From: Alistipes sp.
GTDB taxonomy: Bacteria; Bacteroidota; Bacteroidia; Bacteroidales; Rikenellaceae
Assembly (NCBI GenBank): GCA_017555695.1
Contig: JAFZFX010000026.1
Coordinates: 1-56,915 of the forward strand
Reading direction: 5' to 3'
Length of the DNA stretch: 56,915 nucleotides
The position numbers and the translations under genes are program-made. Under the pieces are notes generated by a model, which saw only the letters and a program-made list of their open reading frames with translations, made no database searches and was not told where the DNA came from. The stretch's first letter is position 1. Each line of letters starts with the position of its first letter. Below are positions 22,059-30,914 of the stretch, piece after piece.

Positions 22059-24005
22059 ATGGCTTTAAAGTTAGATTCTAAAACTCCTGCTGGTGAGTTG
22101 TCTCAAAAATGGAGCAACCACAAGGCAGCAATTAAAGTTGTGAGTCCCGCAAACAAGCGTAAGCTCGACATCATTATCGTTGGTACGGGTTTGGGCGGTG
22201 CGTCTGCAGCTGCTTCACTCGGTGAGTTGGGTTACAATGTTAAGGTATTCTGCATCCAGGATTCACCCCGTCGTGCACACTCTATCGCTGCACAGGGTGG
22301 TATCAACGCTGCAAAGAACTACCAGAACGATAATGACTCAGTATATCGTCTTTTCTACGATACAATCAAGGGTGGTGACTACCGCGCTCGTGAGGCTAAT
22401 GTTTACCGTTTGGCCGAGGTTTCTAACCTCATTATCGACCAGTGCGTAGCACAGGGTGTTCCTTTCGCTCGTGAGTACGGCGGTCTGTTGGCTAACCGTT
22501 CATTCGGTGGTGCTCAGGTATCTCGTACATTCTATGCTCGTGGCCAGACCGGTCAGCAGCTCTTGCTCGGTGCATACGCTGCACTCAACAAGGAGATCGC
22601 CGCAGGTTCAGTTAAGAGCTACCCCCGTCACGAGATGTTGGACATCGTAGTTGAGGATGGCGAGGCTAAGGGTATCATCGCTCGTAACTTGGTAACAGGT
22701 GAGATTGAGCGTCACGGTGCTCACGCTGTAGTTATTGCAACTGGTGGTTATGGTAATGTATTCTTCCTCTCTACCAACGCAATGGGCTCAAACGGTTCAG
22801 CTGCATTCCAGTGCTACCGCAAGGGTGCAGGTTTCGCTAACCCCTGCTTTACTCAGATTCACCCCACTTGTATTCCTATCCACGGTACACAGCAGTCTAA
22901 GCTGACTTTGATGTCAGAGTCACTGCGTAATGATGGTCGTATCTGGGTTCCCAAGAAGTTGGAGGATGTTGAGGCTATCCGCAAGGGTACAAAGATGCCT
23001 TCTGACATCGCTGAGGAGGATCGCGACTACTACTTGGAGCGTCGCTACCCCGCCTTCGGTAACCTCGTACCTCGTGATGTTGCATCACGCGCCGCTAAGG
23101 AGCGTTGCGACGCAGGTTACGGTGTGAACGAGACAGGTTTGGCTGTATTCCTCGATTTCAAGACAGCTATCGAGCGTCTGGGTAAGGATATCATCAAGCA
23201 GCGTTATGGCAACCTCTTCGATATGTATGAGGAGATTACAGATGTAAGCCCCTACGAGCAGCCTATGCAGATCTTCCCCGCTGTTCACTACACAATGGGT
23301 GGTATCTGGGTTGATTACAACTTGATGACTACTATCCCTGGTTTGTACGCTATCGGTGAGGCTAACTTCTCTGACCACGGTGCAAACCGTTTGGGTGCAT
23401 CTGCTTTGATGCAGGGTCTGGCTGACGGTTACTTCGTATTGCCTTACACTATCGGAGACTACCTCTCAAAGAAGATTCAGGCTCCGAAGGTAAGCACAGA
23501 TACTCCTGCGTTTGACGAGGCCGAGAAGGCTGTTAAGGATAAGATTGCAAAGTTGTTCTCAATCAACGGTAAGCAGTCAGTAGACGATATCCACAAGCGT
23601 CTTGGCTACATCATGTGGGACAATGTAGGTATGGCTCGTACAAAGGAGTCTTTGGAGAAGGCTATCAAGGAGATTCAGGCACTTCGCAAGGAGTTCTGGA
23701 GCGATGTTAAGGTTGTTGGTACACCCGATTCATTCAATGTTGAACTGGAGAAGGCTCTGCGTTTGGTTGATTACCTCGAGTTGGGTGAGTTGATGGCACG
23801 CGACGCCCTCAATCGCGAGGAGTCTTGTGGTGGTCACTTCCGTTCAGAGCACCAGACTGAGGATGGCGAGGCTTTGCGTCACGACGACAAGTTCGCTTAT
23901 GCAGCAGTTTGGGAGTACAAGGGCATGGATGTTGAGCCCGAGCTCACTAAGGAGGTACTCGACTACGAGTTCGTACACCGTGCACAGCGTAACTATAAGG
24001 ACTAA
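22059..24005 (+). CDS. sdhA: Succinate dehydrogenase/fumarate reductase flavoprotein subunit
   Basis: The 648-residue catalytic subunit interconverts fumarate and succinate and in fermenting Bacteroidales works mainly as fumarate reductase. The FAD-binding motif [10 protein letters not shown] is at 41-50, the flavin-linkage and substrate region contains [20 protein letters not shown], and the active-site loop has [14 protein letters not shown]. Length fits the group with sdhC of the single-subunit diheme type. Codon use is that of a very highly expressed gene (GGT, CGT, GCT, TTG). The iron-sulfur subunit gene follows after 31 bp. Confidence 0.97.
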   Translation: MALKLDSKTPAGELSQKWSNHKAAIKVVSPANKRKLDIIIVGTGLGGASAAASLGELGYNVKVFCIQDSPRRAHSIAAQGGINAAKNYQNDNDSVYRLFYDTIKGGDYRAREANVYRLAEVSNLIIDQCVAQGVPFAREYGGLLANRSFGGAQVSRTFYARGQTGQQLLLGAYAALNKEIAAGSVKSYPRHEMLDIVVEDGEAKGIIARNLVTGEIERHGAHAVVIATGGYGNVFFLSTNAMGSNGSAAFQCYRKGAGFANPCFTQIHPTCIPIHGTQQSKLTLMSESLRNDGRIWVPKKLEDVEAIRKGTKMPSDIAEEDRDYYLERRYPAFGNLVPRDVASRAAKERCDAGYGVNETGLAVFLDFKTAIERLGKDIIKQRYGNLFDMYEEITDVSPYEQPMQIFPAVHYTMGGIWVDYNLMTTIPGLYAIGEANFSDHGANRLGASALMQGLADGYFVLPYTIGDYLSKKIQAPKVSTDTPAFDEAEKAVKDKIAKLFSINGKQSVDDIHKRLGYIMWDNVGMARTKESLEKAIKEIQALRKEFWSDVKVVGTPDSFNVELEKALRLVDYLELGELMARDALNREESCGGHFRSEHQTEDGEALRHDDKFAYAAVWEYKGMDVEPELTKEVLDYEFVHRAQRNYKD

Positions 24006-24036
24006 TTTTGGCGTTAAACTTTAATAGCAGAAAACG

Positions 24037-24780
24037 ATGAATTTTAAATTAAAGATATGGCGTCAAAAGGACGCTAAATCAGCGGGTGCATTCGAGACCT
24101 ATGAGGTTAAGAACATCTCTGCTGACACATCATTCCTCGAGATGCTCGACATCTTGAATAATGATTTGGTACACGCAGGCAAGGAGCCTGTAGCATTTGA
24201 CCACGACTGCCGCGAGGGTATCTGCGGTATGTGTTCACTGCACATCGATGGCCACGCTCACGGCCCTTCACAGGCTGTTACAACTTGCCAGATGTATATG
24301 CGTAAGTTCAAGGATGGCGCAACCATCACTATCGAGCCCTGGCGCTCGGCTGCGTTCCCCGTTATCAAGGACTTGGTTGTAAACCGTGGTGCTTATGACG
24401 AGATTTTGCAGGCTGGTGGTTTCGTATCTGTACGCACTAACTCTGTACCCGATGGCAACGCTATTCCTATTCCGAAGGCTGATGCCGACGAGTCTATGGA
24501 TGCTGCTGCTTGCGTAGGTTGCGGTGCTTGTGCTGCTACTTGTAAGAACGGTTCAGCTATGTTGTTCGTTGCTGCACGCGTATCTTCACTCGCAAAGTTG
24601 CCCCAGGGCCGCGTTGAGGGTGCTCGTCGCGCAAAGGCAATGGTTGCAAAGATGGACGAGCTGGGCTTCGGTAACTGTACTAACACAGGTGCTTGCCAGG
24701 CAGAGTGCCCCAAGCAGATTTCTATTGCTCACATCGCTCGCTTGAACCGCGAGTTCCTCGCAGCTAAGTTGCAGGACTAA
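24037..24780 (+). CDS. sdhB: Succinate dehydrogenase/fumarate reductase iron-sulfur subunit
   Basis: This 247-residue electron-transfer subunit connects the flavoprotein to the membrane cytochrome. The N-terminal plant-type ferredoxin domain has [15 protein letters not shown] (2Fe-2S). The C-terminal domain has the two clusters of Cys for the 4Fe-4S and 3Fe-4S centres, [11 protein letters not shown] and [13 protein letters not shown]. All expected ligands appear present. Last gene of the operon; a strong terminator follows after 20 bp. Confidence 0.97.
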   Translation: MNFKLKIWRQKDAKSAGAFETYEVKNISADTSFLEMLDILNNDLVHAGKEPVAFDHDCREGICGMCSLHIDGHAHGPSQAVTTCQMYMRKFKDGATITIEPWRSAAFPVIKDLVVNRGAYDEILQAGGFVSVRTNSVPDGNAIPIPKADADESMDAAACVGCGACAATCKNGSAMLFVAARVSSLAKLPQGRVEGARRAKAMVAKMDELGFGNCTNTGACQAECPKQISIAHIARLNREFLAAKLQD

Positions 24781-24800
24781 TCCTCAAGCGAACAAACGAT

Positions 24801-24840
24801 AAAGGCTGTTGCAACATCAGTTGCAGCAGCCTTTTCTTTT
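24801..24840 (+). terminator. Terminator of the sdhCAB operon
   Basis: AAAGGCTGTTGCAA pairs with TTGCAGCAGCCTTTT around a 6-nt loop, followed by a T-rich tract. Confidence 0.85.
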
Positions 24841-24880
24841 ACCTAAAGTGGCATCATTACCGCATTATTTATACATTATA

Positions 24881-24927
24881 AAATACCCCCAGAGAAAGAC
24901 TGATGATTTTCTCTGGGGGTATATTTT
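24881..24927. terminator. Bidirectional hairpin between sdhB and the araC-type gene
   Basis: AATACCCCCAGAGAAA pairs with TTTTCTCTGGGGGTAT around a 9-nt loop. A/T-rich tracts follow on both strands. It lies just downstream of the minus-strand regulator gene and probably ends its transcript. Confidence 0.8.
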
Positions 24928-24938
24928 GGGGTAGGCGG

Positions 24939-25850
24939 TTATAGGCTCTGCGATTTGTAGCGGGAAGGAGAAATGCCGACGCGTTGTTTGAAGTATTTGC
25001 CGAAGAAGGACTGCGACACGAAATTAAGCTGCTGCGACACATCCTGGATGGAGAGTCCCGTCTGCATAAGCAACTCCTTTGCCTTGCGGATTACAGCCTC
25101 CTCGATGACGATTGAGGCGCTACGGCCCATCTTGTTTCTACATATTAAAGATAGGTATTTCGATGTGATATTGAGTTTGTTTGCATAAAACTCCACACTG
25201 CGCTCACGCTCACACTCCTCATTAAGCAGTTCGATGAACTCCTGGAGAAGTTTATCGGGACGGCTCACACGCTTAACCTCGCGGATAGGCTCAGTACTCT
25301 GCTTAAGTACAGACATAAACATATAGAACACAGAAGAGAACAGCGACGCTGCTATCTTATCATTATAGGCATATTTATCTGACGAATAGACGATATCAGA
25401 CAATATTCCCGACAAGCGGTGCAGGCGTTCAATATCCTCGTCGGCGACAATCACCACTGGCTTATTGTTGCACTTGAGCTTCAGCGCCATAAAGTCGCTC
25501 ACATCGAGTACCGATTTATTCACAAAGGGATAGGAAAACGACACCACATAGCCCGTACACGCCTTGCTGCACTTGATTGACGAGAGTTTTGAATTCTCAT
25601 CCAGCAGAGCTACAGAGTTTGCAAACAGCTCGCAACTCTTGCCATTTACATCAGCTCGTGCCGAGCCACTGCAAACCACCACGAACCAGATGCCATCAAT
25701 ATCAATTTGCACCCCTTCTGGTGGCGCAATAAAACGCTTAAGCGATATCAGACCAAAATCGTTTGATTTGAATCTTGTTGTAGTAAAGTATTTACTAACT
25801 TGTTGAACTGAAAGTTTACGGTTCTCCGCACCATTCTCACTTCTCATCAT
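24939..25850 (-). CDS. AraC-family transcriptional regulator
   Basis: 303 residues. The N-terminal cupin-like sensing domain (about 20-170) leads to a C-terminal AraC/XylS DNA-binding domain with two HTH motifs (about 200-300): VEFYANKLNITSKYLSLICR and IQDVSQQLNFVSQSFFGKYF, ending in GISPSRYKSQ. This layout is common in Bacteroidales single-domain regulators. The target and ligand are unknown; neighbours are a lipid kinase and ApbE upstream on the same strand. The 155-bp leader contains many GATGA motifs. Confidence 0.9.
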   Translation of the reverse strand: MMRSENGAENRKLSVQQVSKYFTTTRFKSNDFGLISLKRFIAPPEGVQIDIDGIWFVVVCSGSARADVNGKSCELFANSVALLDENSKLSSIKCSKACTGYVVSFSYPFVNKSVLDVSDFMALKLKCNNKPVVIVADEDIERLHRLSGILSDIVYSSDKYAYNDKIAASLFSSVFYMFMSVLKQSTEPIREVKRVSRPDKLLQEFIELLNEECERERSVEFYANKLNITSKYLSLICRNKMGRSASIVIEEAVIRKAKELLMQTGLSIQDVSQQLNFVSQSFFGKYFKQRVGISPSRYKSQSL

Positions 25851-25885
25851 TCTCTCTCTTTATTAAGTTTTAGGTCATATTATTC

Positions 25886-25992
25886 TTACTCACAATCTCT
25901 CAAAAAATCATCCATCACATTCATCCTCATCCGTCAACCTACTTCATCCTCTCATCCACTCTTCATCAAAACTCTACGGCCTACATCCGACC
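25886..25992 (-). repeat. GATGA-rich purine-skewed spacer upstream of the araC-type gene
   Basis: On the minus strand this noncoding stretch repeats GATG/GATGA many times (plus strand: CATC, TCATCC). No gene or stable hairpin is seen. It could be an untranslated leader of the regulator or simple-sequence drift. Confidence 0.35.
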
Positions 25993-26005
25993 GCACACTC
26001 CGAAC

Positions 26006-26896
26006 CTAACTGCGAGGACATACAAACCTCAGCGCACCCGAAAGGCAGGTAGCCTTCATCGGGAATTTCACGCCCTTCTGGCCATCAATATCGGTCATAT
26101 CACTCACAGGAGTCATCAGCATCAAACTGCTGGTTCTTACATATTTAACAGCGTTTGTCTTAACACCGAACACATACAGCAACATATCGAAAGCCGACAG
26201 CGCAAACACTTCGCGCTTACGCAAAAACAGGCAGTCGAAAACACCATCCTTTAGGTTAGCCTTACGCATCAGCGGCACACGACCTGCCGTCTCGCCATTC
26301 AGCACCAGACCCATAAGTGTCGGGAAGTAGAATGTGTCGTCGTCGGTGGTGATGGTCAATGGAATACCGTGCATCGTACGCAACTCCTTGAGACCCTCCA
26401 TAAAGTAGGCGAAGCGCCCCATCTTCTGCTTCAGCTGCTGCGGCGTATGATGCGATGTGGTGGTAAAGATTCCGAAGCTGAATATATTAATAAAGTATTT
26501 CTTGTTGCTCACCTCTCCGTCGAAGTGTTCAACTACTCCACAATCAATATTTTCGACCACGCCGTCAATAATCTGACGGGCAGCCTTTATAGCATCGGGC
26601 GACATGCCCAAAGCACCTGCAAAGTCGTTGGCCGTACCCGTAGGGATGACCGACAAAGGGATACTCAATCCCTTGCTCATCATCTCATTAACCACATAGT
26701 TCAATGTACCGTCACCACCCGCTACGATGACGAAATCTATGGTCTCTATTCCATCAAACGGGTTACGGTTGAACGATATGGGGCGAGGTTGCAATTCGCA
26801 CCCCACCTCAGAGAACATCCTTGTGATGGTCCCAATTTTGCCTTTGATTCGGCCTCGGCCAGCCTTTGCGTTATATAGGAAAACTGCTCTCTTCAT
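26006..26896 (-). CDS. Diacylglycerol kinase-family lipid kinase (YegS/DgkB-like)
   Basis: This 296-residue cytoplasmic enzyme transfers phosphate to a lipid hydroxyl. The nucleotide-binding motif VAGGDGTLNYVVN (about 58-70) and the second signature PTGTANDFAGALGM (about 86-99) are intact. The C-terminal beta domain has FDCLFLRK. Possible substrates are diacylglycerol, or sphingoid bases in sphingolipid-making Bacteroidales; the sequence does not decide. apbE lies 49 bp upstream on the same strand, so the two may share a transcript. Confidence 0.88.
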   Translation of the reverse strand: MKRAVFLYNAKAGRGRIKGKIGTITRMFSEVGCELQPRPISFNRNPFDGIETIDFVIVAGGDGTLNYVVNEMMSKGLSIPLSVIPTGTANDFAGALGMSPDAIKAARQIIDGVVENIDCGVVEHFDGEVSNKKYFINIFSFGIFTTTSHHTPQQLKQKMGRFAYFMEGLKELRTMHGIPLTITTDDDTFYFPTLMGLVLNGETAGRVPLMRKANLKDGVFDCLFLRKREVFALSAFDMLLYVFGVKTNAVKYVRTSSLMLMTPVSDMTDIDGQKGVKFPMKATCLSGALRFVCPRS

Positions 26897-26945
26897 AAAT
26901 TCGCGACTATCTATGGAGTCAATTCTCTTCTAAAACCTCTCTTTT

Positions 26946-27995
26946 TCAAATAATGTTAAACCCTGCACTCTGGCTGATTACTGATTGTAAATCAGCCGAA
27001 TAGTACACTTCGTATTCATCGCCCTCACCTGCCGTAATGAAGTAAACCATCACGCCACTTGAACTTAGTTCTCTGGCGAGCGCTATTGCTCGCTCCTTGC
27101 CTAAGGCCATAAACATCGTGCCATAAGCATCTGCCTCGGCACAAGTGGGAGCAATAACCGTAGCCGACAACAGGTCGCTCACGACGCTCTGCCCCGTACG
27201 GGCATCAATCGTATGTACAACTTTGCGGCCAAGATCATCGACATAGTATCGGCGATAGTTACCCGATGTTGCCATCGAGCGGTTGCTGAGCGAAATGACC
27301 TGCTGTATATGCTCTCCGTTGGTGTTGTTACCCTCAAACGGAGTCTCAATTCCTACTCGCCACGCCACACCCTTTTTATTGACACCACGGCAGCGCACCT
27401 CGCCACCAATGTCCACGATGTAGTTCTCGATGCCCATCTGCTCCAATGCCTCGGCAGCCAAATCAACCGTGTAGCCCTTGGCTATTGAGTTGAAGTCAAG
27501 TTGCACACGCTCATCAGCCTTGACAAGGCGGCCATCGACGATGGAGATCTTATCCATTCCGACAAACTCCATCAACGAATCGACATTGACCACATACTCA
27601 CGCTTCTCGCGCGCAAATCCGTATGCCGAAGTGAGTGGCTTGACTGTCACATCGTAAACGCCACCACTCGTGCGACTTACTCGCTGGGCCAATTCGATAT
27701 TGTAAATTATGTGAGAATCAAGACTATCGGTCTTGCCGCTATTGATTCTGCTAAGGAGCGAATTCTCGTCAAAAATAGACATCGACCGCTTGGCAGCGCT
27801 ATCGAGTTGCATCATTCGGGCGTATATCTCCGAGGGCTCAACATCGGTCTCGGCCACCAGATGGAGGAAGGTACCCAGCATCTGACCATCGACCGTCACA
27901 TACTCCGCTTTGGGCTGCGCACAGCCTATGACACAGAGCGCCACCGCTACTGCCATCAGCCTTCTGAAATATGTCGTAAAACCTCTGAATAACAT
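26946..27995 (-). CDS. apbE: FAD:protein FMN transferase, lipoprotein ApbE
   Basis: 349 residues from ATG 27995. A lipoprotein signal peptide ends with VIGC (Cys25). The ApbE fold follows: LGTFLHLVAE near the start, the flavin-binding region LDFNSIAKGYTVDLAAEAL, and the metal-site and catalytic segment HTIDARTGQSVVSDLLSATV. It attaches FMN covalently to Thr of membrane redox proteins such as Nqr/Rnf subunits, fitting the anaerobic respiratory lifestyle. An open frame extends upstream to 28067 but overlaps the promoter, so 27995 is preferred. Confidence 0.92.
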   Translation of the reverse strand: MLFRGFTTYFRRLMAVAVALCVIGCAQPKAEYVTVDGQMLGTFLHLVAETDVEPSEIYARMMQLDSAAKRSMSIFDENSLLSRINSGKTDSLDSHIIYNIELAQRVSRTSGGVYDVTVKPLTSAYGFAREKREYVVNVDSLMEFVGMDKISIVDGRLVKADERVQLDFNSIAKGYTVDLAAEALEQMGIENYIVDIGGEVRCRGVNKKGVAWRVGIETPFEGNNTNGEHIQQVISLSNRSMATSGNYRRYYVDDLGRKVVHTIDARTGQSVVSDLLSATVIAPTCAEADAYGTMFMALGKERAIALARELSSSGVMVYFITAGEGDEYEVYYSADLQSVISQSAGFNII

Positions 27996-28054
27996 AGCAA
28001 ACCGCAACTCTGCAACACCCCCTTTTGGGGCTTCGCATTCACTCATTCTATTTG

Positions 28055-28087
28055 CAAATATAATCAAATTTAACGATTTTTTACAAT
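28055..28087 (-). promoter_or_regulatory. Promoter of apbE (ATTG-N21-TATATTTG)
   Basis: Minus strand TATATTTG (28055-28062) fits the consensus and ATTG (28084-28087) lies 21 bp upstream. The predicted start leaves a leader of about 50 nt containing a CCCC/GGGG hairpin. Confidence 0.6.
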
Positions 28088-28143
28088 TTCGGTAACAAAA
28101 CGGAAAAATAGCAACATAAAATCGTGATTTTAAGTCAAAAATA

Positions 28144-28175
28144 TTTGTCTCTTAATGAAATTCAAAGTAATTTTG
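28144..28175 (+). promoter_or_regulatory. Promoter of rpsO (TTTG-N20-TAATTTTG)
   Basis: TTTG at 28144-28147 and TAATTTTG at 28168-28175 are 20 bp apart, a full consensus match. The predicted transcript begins near 28180, giving a leader of about 105 nt. Confidence 0.78.
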
Positions 28176-28284
28176 CGCCACGCTCTGGCGTTATTCACGG
28201 TAAGGGGGATGCGTCGTAGAGTGGAACCCGGGTTGCGACCTTTTTGTCAAAGGGAAGGCACAGCCCATAAATCTTTATTTTTTT
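28176..28284 (+). promoter_or_regulatory. Structured 5' leader of rpsO, candidate S15 autoregulatory element
   Basis: The leader holds a CGCCA/TGGCG hairpin (28176-28190; its 5' arm may precede the transcript start), a GTCG...CGAC pairing enclosing the palindrome AACCCGGGTT, and a G-rich stretch (AAGGGGGATG). Ribosomal protein S15 represses its own translation through leader structures in several unrelated bacterial groups; a role here is inference. Confidence 0.4.
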
Positions 28285-28557
28285 ATGGCTTATTTAACAG
28301 CAGAGAAAAAGCAAGAGCTTTTTGGTAAGTACGGCAAGTCTAACACTGACACAGGTTCTCCCGAGAGCCAGATCGCATTGTTTTCGTACCGTATCAGCCA
28401 CCTTACAGAGCACCTCAAGAGTAACAAGCACGACTTCGGTACACAGCGCTCATTGTTGCGCTTGGTAGGTAAGCGTCGTAAGTTGCTTATGTACCTGAAG
28501 GAGGTTGATATCGAGCGTTACCGCGCTATCATCAAGACTCTTAACCTCCGTAAGTAA
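28285..28557 (+). CDS. rpsO: 30S ribosomal protein S15
   Basis: 90 residues, full length. S15 binds the central domain of 16S rRNA early in 30S assembly. The conserved residues DTGSPESQIALFSYRI and the rRNA-binding segment LRLVGKRRKLLMYLKE are visible. It precedes pnp as in many bacteria; a terminator-like hairpin lies between the two, so pnp may be partly read through. Confidence 0.98.
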   Translation: MAYLTAEKKQELFGKYGKSNTDTGSPESQIALFSYRISHLTEHLKSNKHDFGTQRSLLRLVGKRRKLLMYLKEVDIERYRAIIKTLNLRK

Positions 28558-28573
28558 GATTACACACGAGGTG

Positions 28574-28630
28574 AAAAAGGGCTGTTGGAGGCTTATGGCC
28601 AGCAGCCCTTGTTTATGACAAATTTTTTTT
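28574..28630 (+). terminator. Terminator between rpsO and pnp
   Basis: AAGGGCTGTTGG pairs with CCAGCAGCCCTT (one G-U pair) around a 10-nt loop. The T run follows only after about 13 nt, so termination may be partial. Confidence 0.65.
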
Positions 28631-28645
28631 GACGATTATAGATTT

Positions 28646-30877
28646 ATGGAAGAAAAGAAGTTGTACAACGCTGTACAGAAGACGATTACGCTGGCTGACG
28701 GCCGCGAAATCACAATCGAGACTGGCAAGTTGGCCAAGCAGGCTGACGGTTCGGTTGTAGTGAAGATGGGCGACACTATGTTGCTCGCGACTGTTGTAGC
28801 GGCAAAGGACGCTAAGGAAGGAGTTGATTTTATGCCTCTCCAGGTGGAGTATAAGGAGAAGTTCGCATCGTGCGGACGCTTCCCCGGTGGTTTTATGAAG
28901 CGCGAGGGTAAGGCCAGCGATGCTGAGGTATTGGTGGCTCGTCTGATTGACCGCGCATTGCGCCCCTTGTTCCCTTCAGACTATCACGCAGATGTATTTG
29001 TTACGGTAAACCTCATCTCGGCTGACAAGGATATTCAGCCCGACGCATTGGCAGGTTTGGCTGCATCGGCAGCTTTGGCCGTATCTGACATCCCCTTCGG
29101 CGGTCCCATCTCTGAGGTACGCGTTGCACGCATTGGTGGCGAGTATGTCATCAACCCCAACTTCTCACAGATGAACGATGTAGACCTCGACATTATGGTC
29201 GGCGGTACTATCGACAATATTTTGATGGTAGAGGGTGAGATGAAGGAGGTATCTGAGGAGGTTATGCTCGGTGCCATCAAGTTCGCTCACGAGGAGATTA
29301 AGAAGCACTGTGCCGTACAGCTCGAGCTCTCAAAGGAGTTGGGCAAGGATGTAAAGCGCACATACTGCCACGAGACCAACGACGAGGAGTTGCGTCAGCA
29401 GATTATCACCGAACTCTACGACAAGGCTTACGCTATCGCTACAAGCGGTACTGCAAAGCACGAGCGTTCTGAGGCTTTCGAGGCTTTGGAGGCTGAGTTC
29501 GCTGCTCGCTTTACAGAGGAGGAGCTTGAGGAGAAGGCTGTTCTTATCCACAAGTACTTCCACGACGATGTACAGAAGAAAGCTATGCGTAATATGATTC
29601 TCGACGAGGGCAAGCGTCTTGACGGCCGTCGCACTGACGAGATTCGCCCCATCTGGTGTGAGGTAGGCTACCTGCCCGCAGCACACGGTTCGGCTATCTT
29701 TACTCGTGGTGAGACTCAGTCATTGACTACCGTTACACTCGGTACAAAGCTCGACGAGAAGATGATTGATGAGGTATTGGTTCAGGGTAGCGAGAAGTTC
29801 ACTCTGCACTACAACTTCCCTCCCTTCTCAACTGGTGAGGCTCGTCCCGCACGCGGTGTAAGCCGTCGCGAGATTGGTCACGGTCACTTGGCTTGGCGTG
29901 CGTTGAAGCCTATGATCCCCACAGGCGAGGAGATGCCCTACGCTTTGCGCGTAGTATCAGATATCCTGGAGTCAAACGGTTCTTCTTCAATGGCAACAGT
30001 TTGCGCAGGTACATTGGCATTGATGGATGCTGGCGTTAAGATCAAGAAGCCCGTATCAGGTATCGCAATGGGCCTTATCTCTGACTCAGCAACTGGCCGC
30101 TGGGCTGTGTTGTCTGACATCTTGGGTGACGAGGATCACTTGGGTGATATGGACTTCAAGGTTACAGGTACAAAGGACGGTATCACTGCTACACAGATGG
30201 ATATCAAGGTTGATGGTCTCTCTTATGAGGTTTTGGCCAAGGCTTTGGAGCAGGCTCGTTTGGGTCGTATGCACATCTTGGGCAAGATTACTGACTGCAT
30301 CGCTGAGCCCCGTGAGGACTACCGCGAGTTCGTACCCCGCATCGTACAGATTCAGATTCCTAAGGACTTCATCGGTGCTGTTATCGGTCCTGGTGGTAAG
30401 GTTATTCAGGAGATTCAGAAGACTACCAACACAACAATCACTATCACCGAGAACGAGGAGTGTGGCGTAGTTGATATCTTCGGCGTAGATAAGGAGGCTT
30501 TGGATGGTGCATTGTCTCGCATCAAGGCTATCGTTGCTGTTCCCGAGGTTGGTGAGGTTTACGATGGTACAATCAAGAGCATCGTAGCTTTCGGTGCATT
30601 CGTTGAGATTCTGCCCGGCAAGGAGGCTCTGTTGCACATCTCAGAGATTGACTACAAGCGTTTTGAGACAATGGAGGAGACTGGCTTGAAGGAGGGCGAT
30701 AAGATTGAGGTTAAGCTCATCGGCGTAGATCCCAAGACCAACAAGTACAAGCTCTCACACAAGGCTCTTATGCCCAAGCCCGAGGGTTGGGTAGAGCGCG
30801 AGCGCAAGCCCCGCAGCGAGGGTGGTCGTCCCCGTGGCGAGAAAGGCGAGCGCAAGGAGCGTAACGAGAAGCGATAA
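28646..30877 (+). CDS. pnp: Polynucleotide phosphorylase
   Basis: This 743-residue 3'-5' phosphorolytic exoribonuclease acts in mRNA decay and forms a trimer. Domains in order: RNase PH 1 (about 15-150), alpha-helical linker, RNase PH 2 (about 340-490), KH (about 570-625, [13 protein letters not shown]), S1 (about 635-705, [17 protein letters not shown]) and a basic Arg/Lys/Gly-rich tail of about 30 residues. Length is at the upper end of the usual range because of the tail. Codon use indicates strong expression. Confidence 0.97.
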   Translation: MEEKKLYNAVQKTITLADGREITIETGKLAKQADGSVVVKMGDTMLLATVVAAKDAKEGVDFMPLQVEYKEKFASCGRFPGGFMKREGKASDAEVLVARLIDRALRPLFPSDYHADVFVTVNLISADKDIQPDALAGLAASAALAVSDIPFGGPISEVRVARIGGEYVINPNFSQMNDVDLDIMVGGTIDNILMVEGEMKEVSEEVMLGAIKFAHEEIKKHCAVQLELSKELGKDVKRTYCHETNDEELRQQIITELYDKAYAIATSGTAKHERSEAFEALEAEFAARFTEEELEEKAVLIHKYFHDDVQKKAMRNMILDEGKRLDGRRTDEIRPIWCEVGYLPAAHGSAIFTRGETQSLTTVTLGTKLDEKMIDEVLVQGSEKFTLHYNFPPFSTGEARPARGVSRREIGHGHLAWRALKPMIPTGEEMPYALRVVSDILESNGSSSMATVCAGTLALMDAGVKIKKPVSGIAMGLISDSATGRWAVLSDILGDEDHLGDMDFKVTGTKDGITATQMDIKVDGLSYEVLAKALEQARLGRMHILGKITDCIAEPREDYREFVPRIVQIQIPKDFIGAVIGPGGKVIQEIQKTTNTTITITENEECGVVDIFGVDKEALDGALSRIKAIVAVPEVGEVYDGTIKSIVAFGAFVEILPGKEALLHISEIDYKRFETMEETGLKEGDKIEVKLIGVDPKTNKYKLSHKALMPKPEGWVERERKPRSEGGRPRGEKGERKERNEKR

Positions 30878-30914
30878 CAAACAAAAGATTAACTAAAAAA
30901 ATAAAACAAACACT

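Noticed and set aside
27996-28067. N-terminal extension of ApbE to 28067
   Set aside because: It overlaps the TATATTTG promoter box and would put 24 residues before a complete lipoprotein signal peptide.
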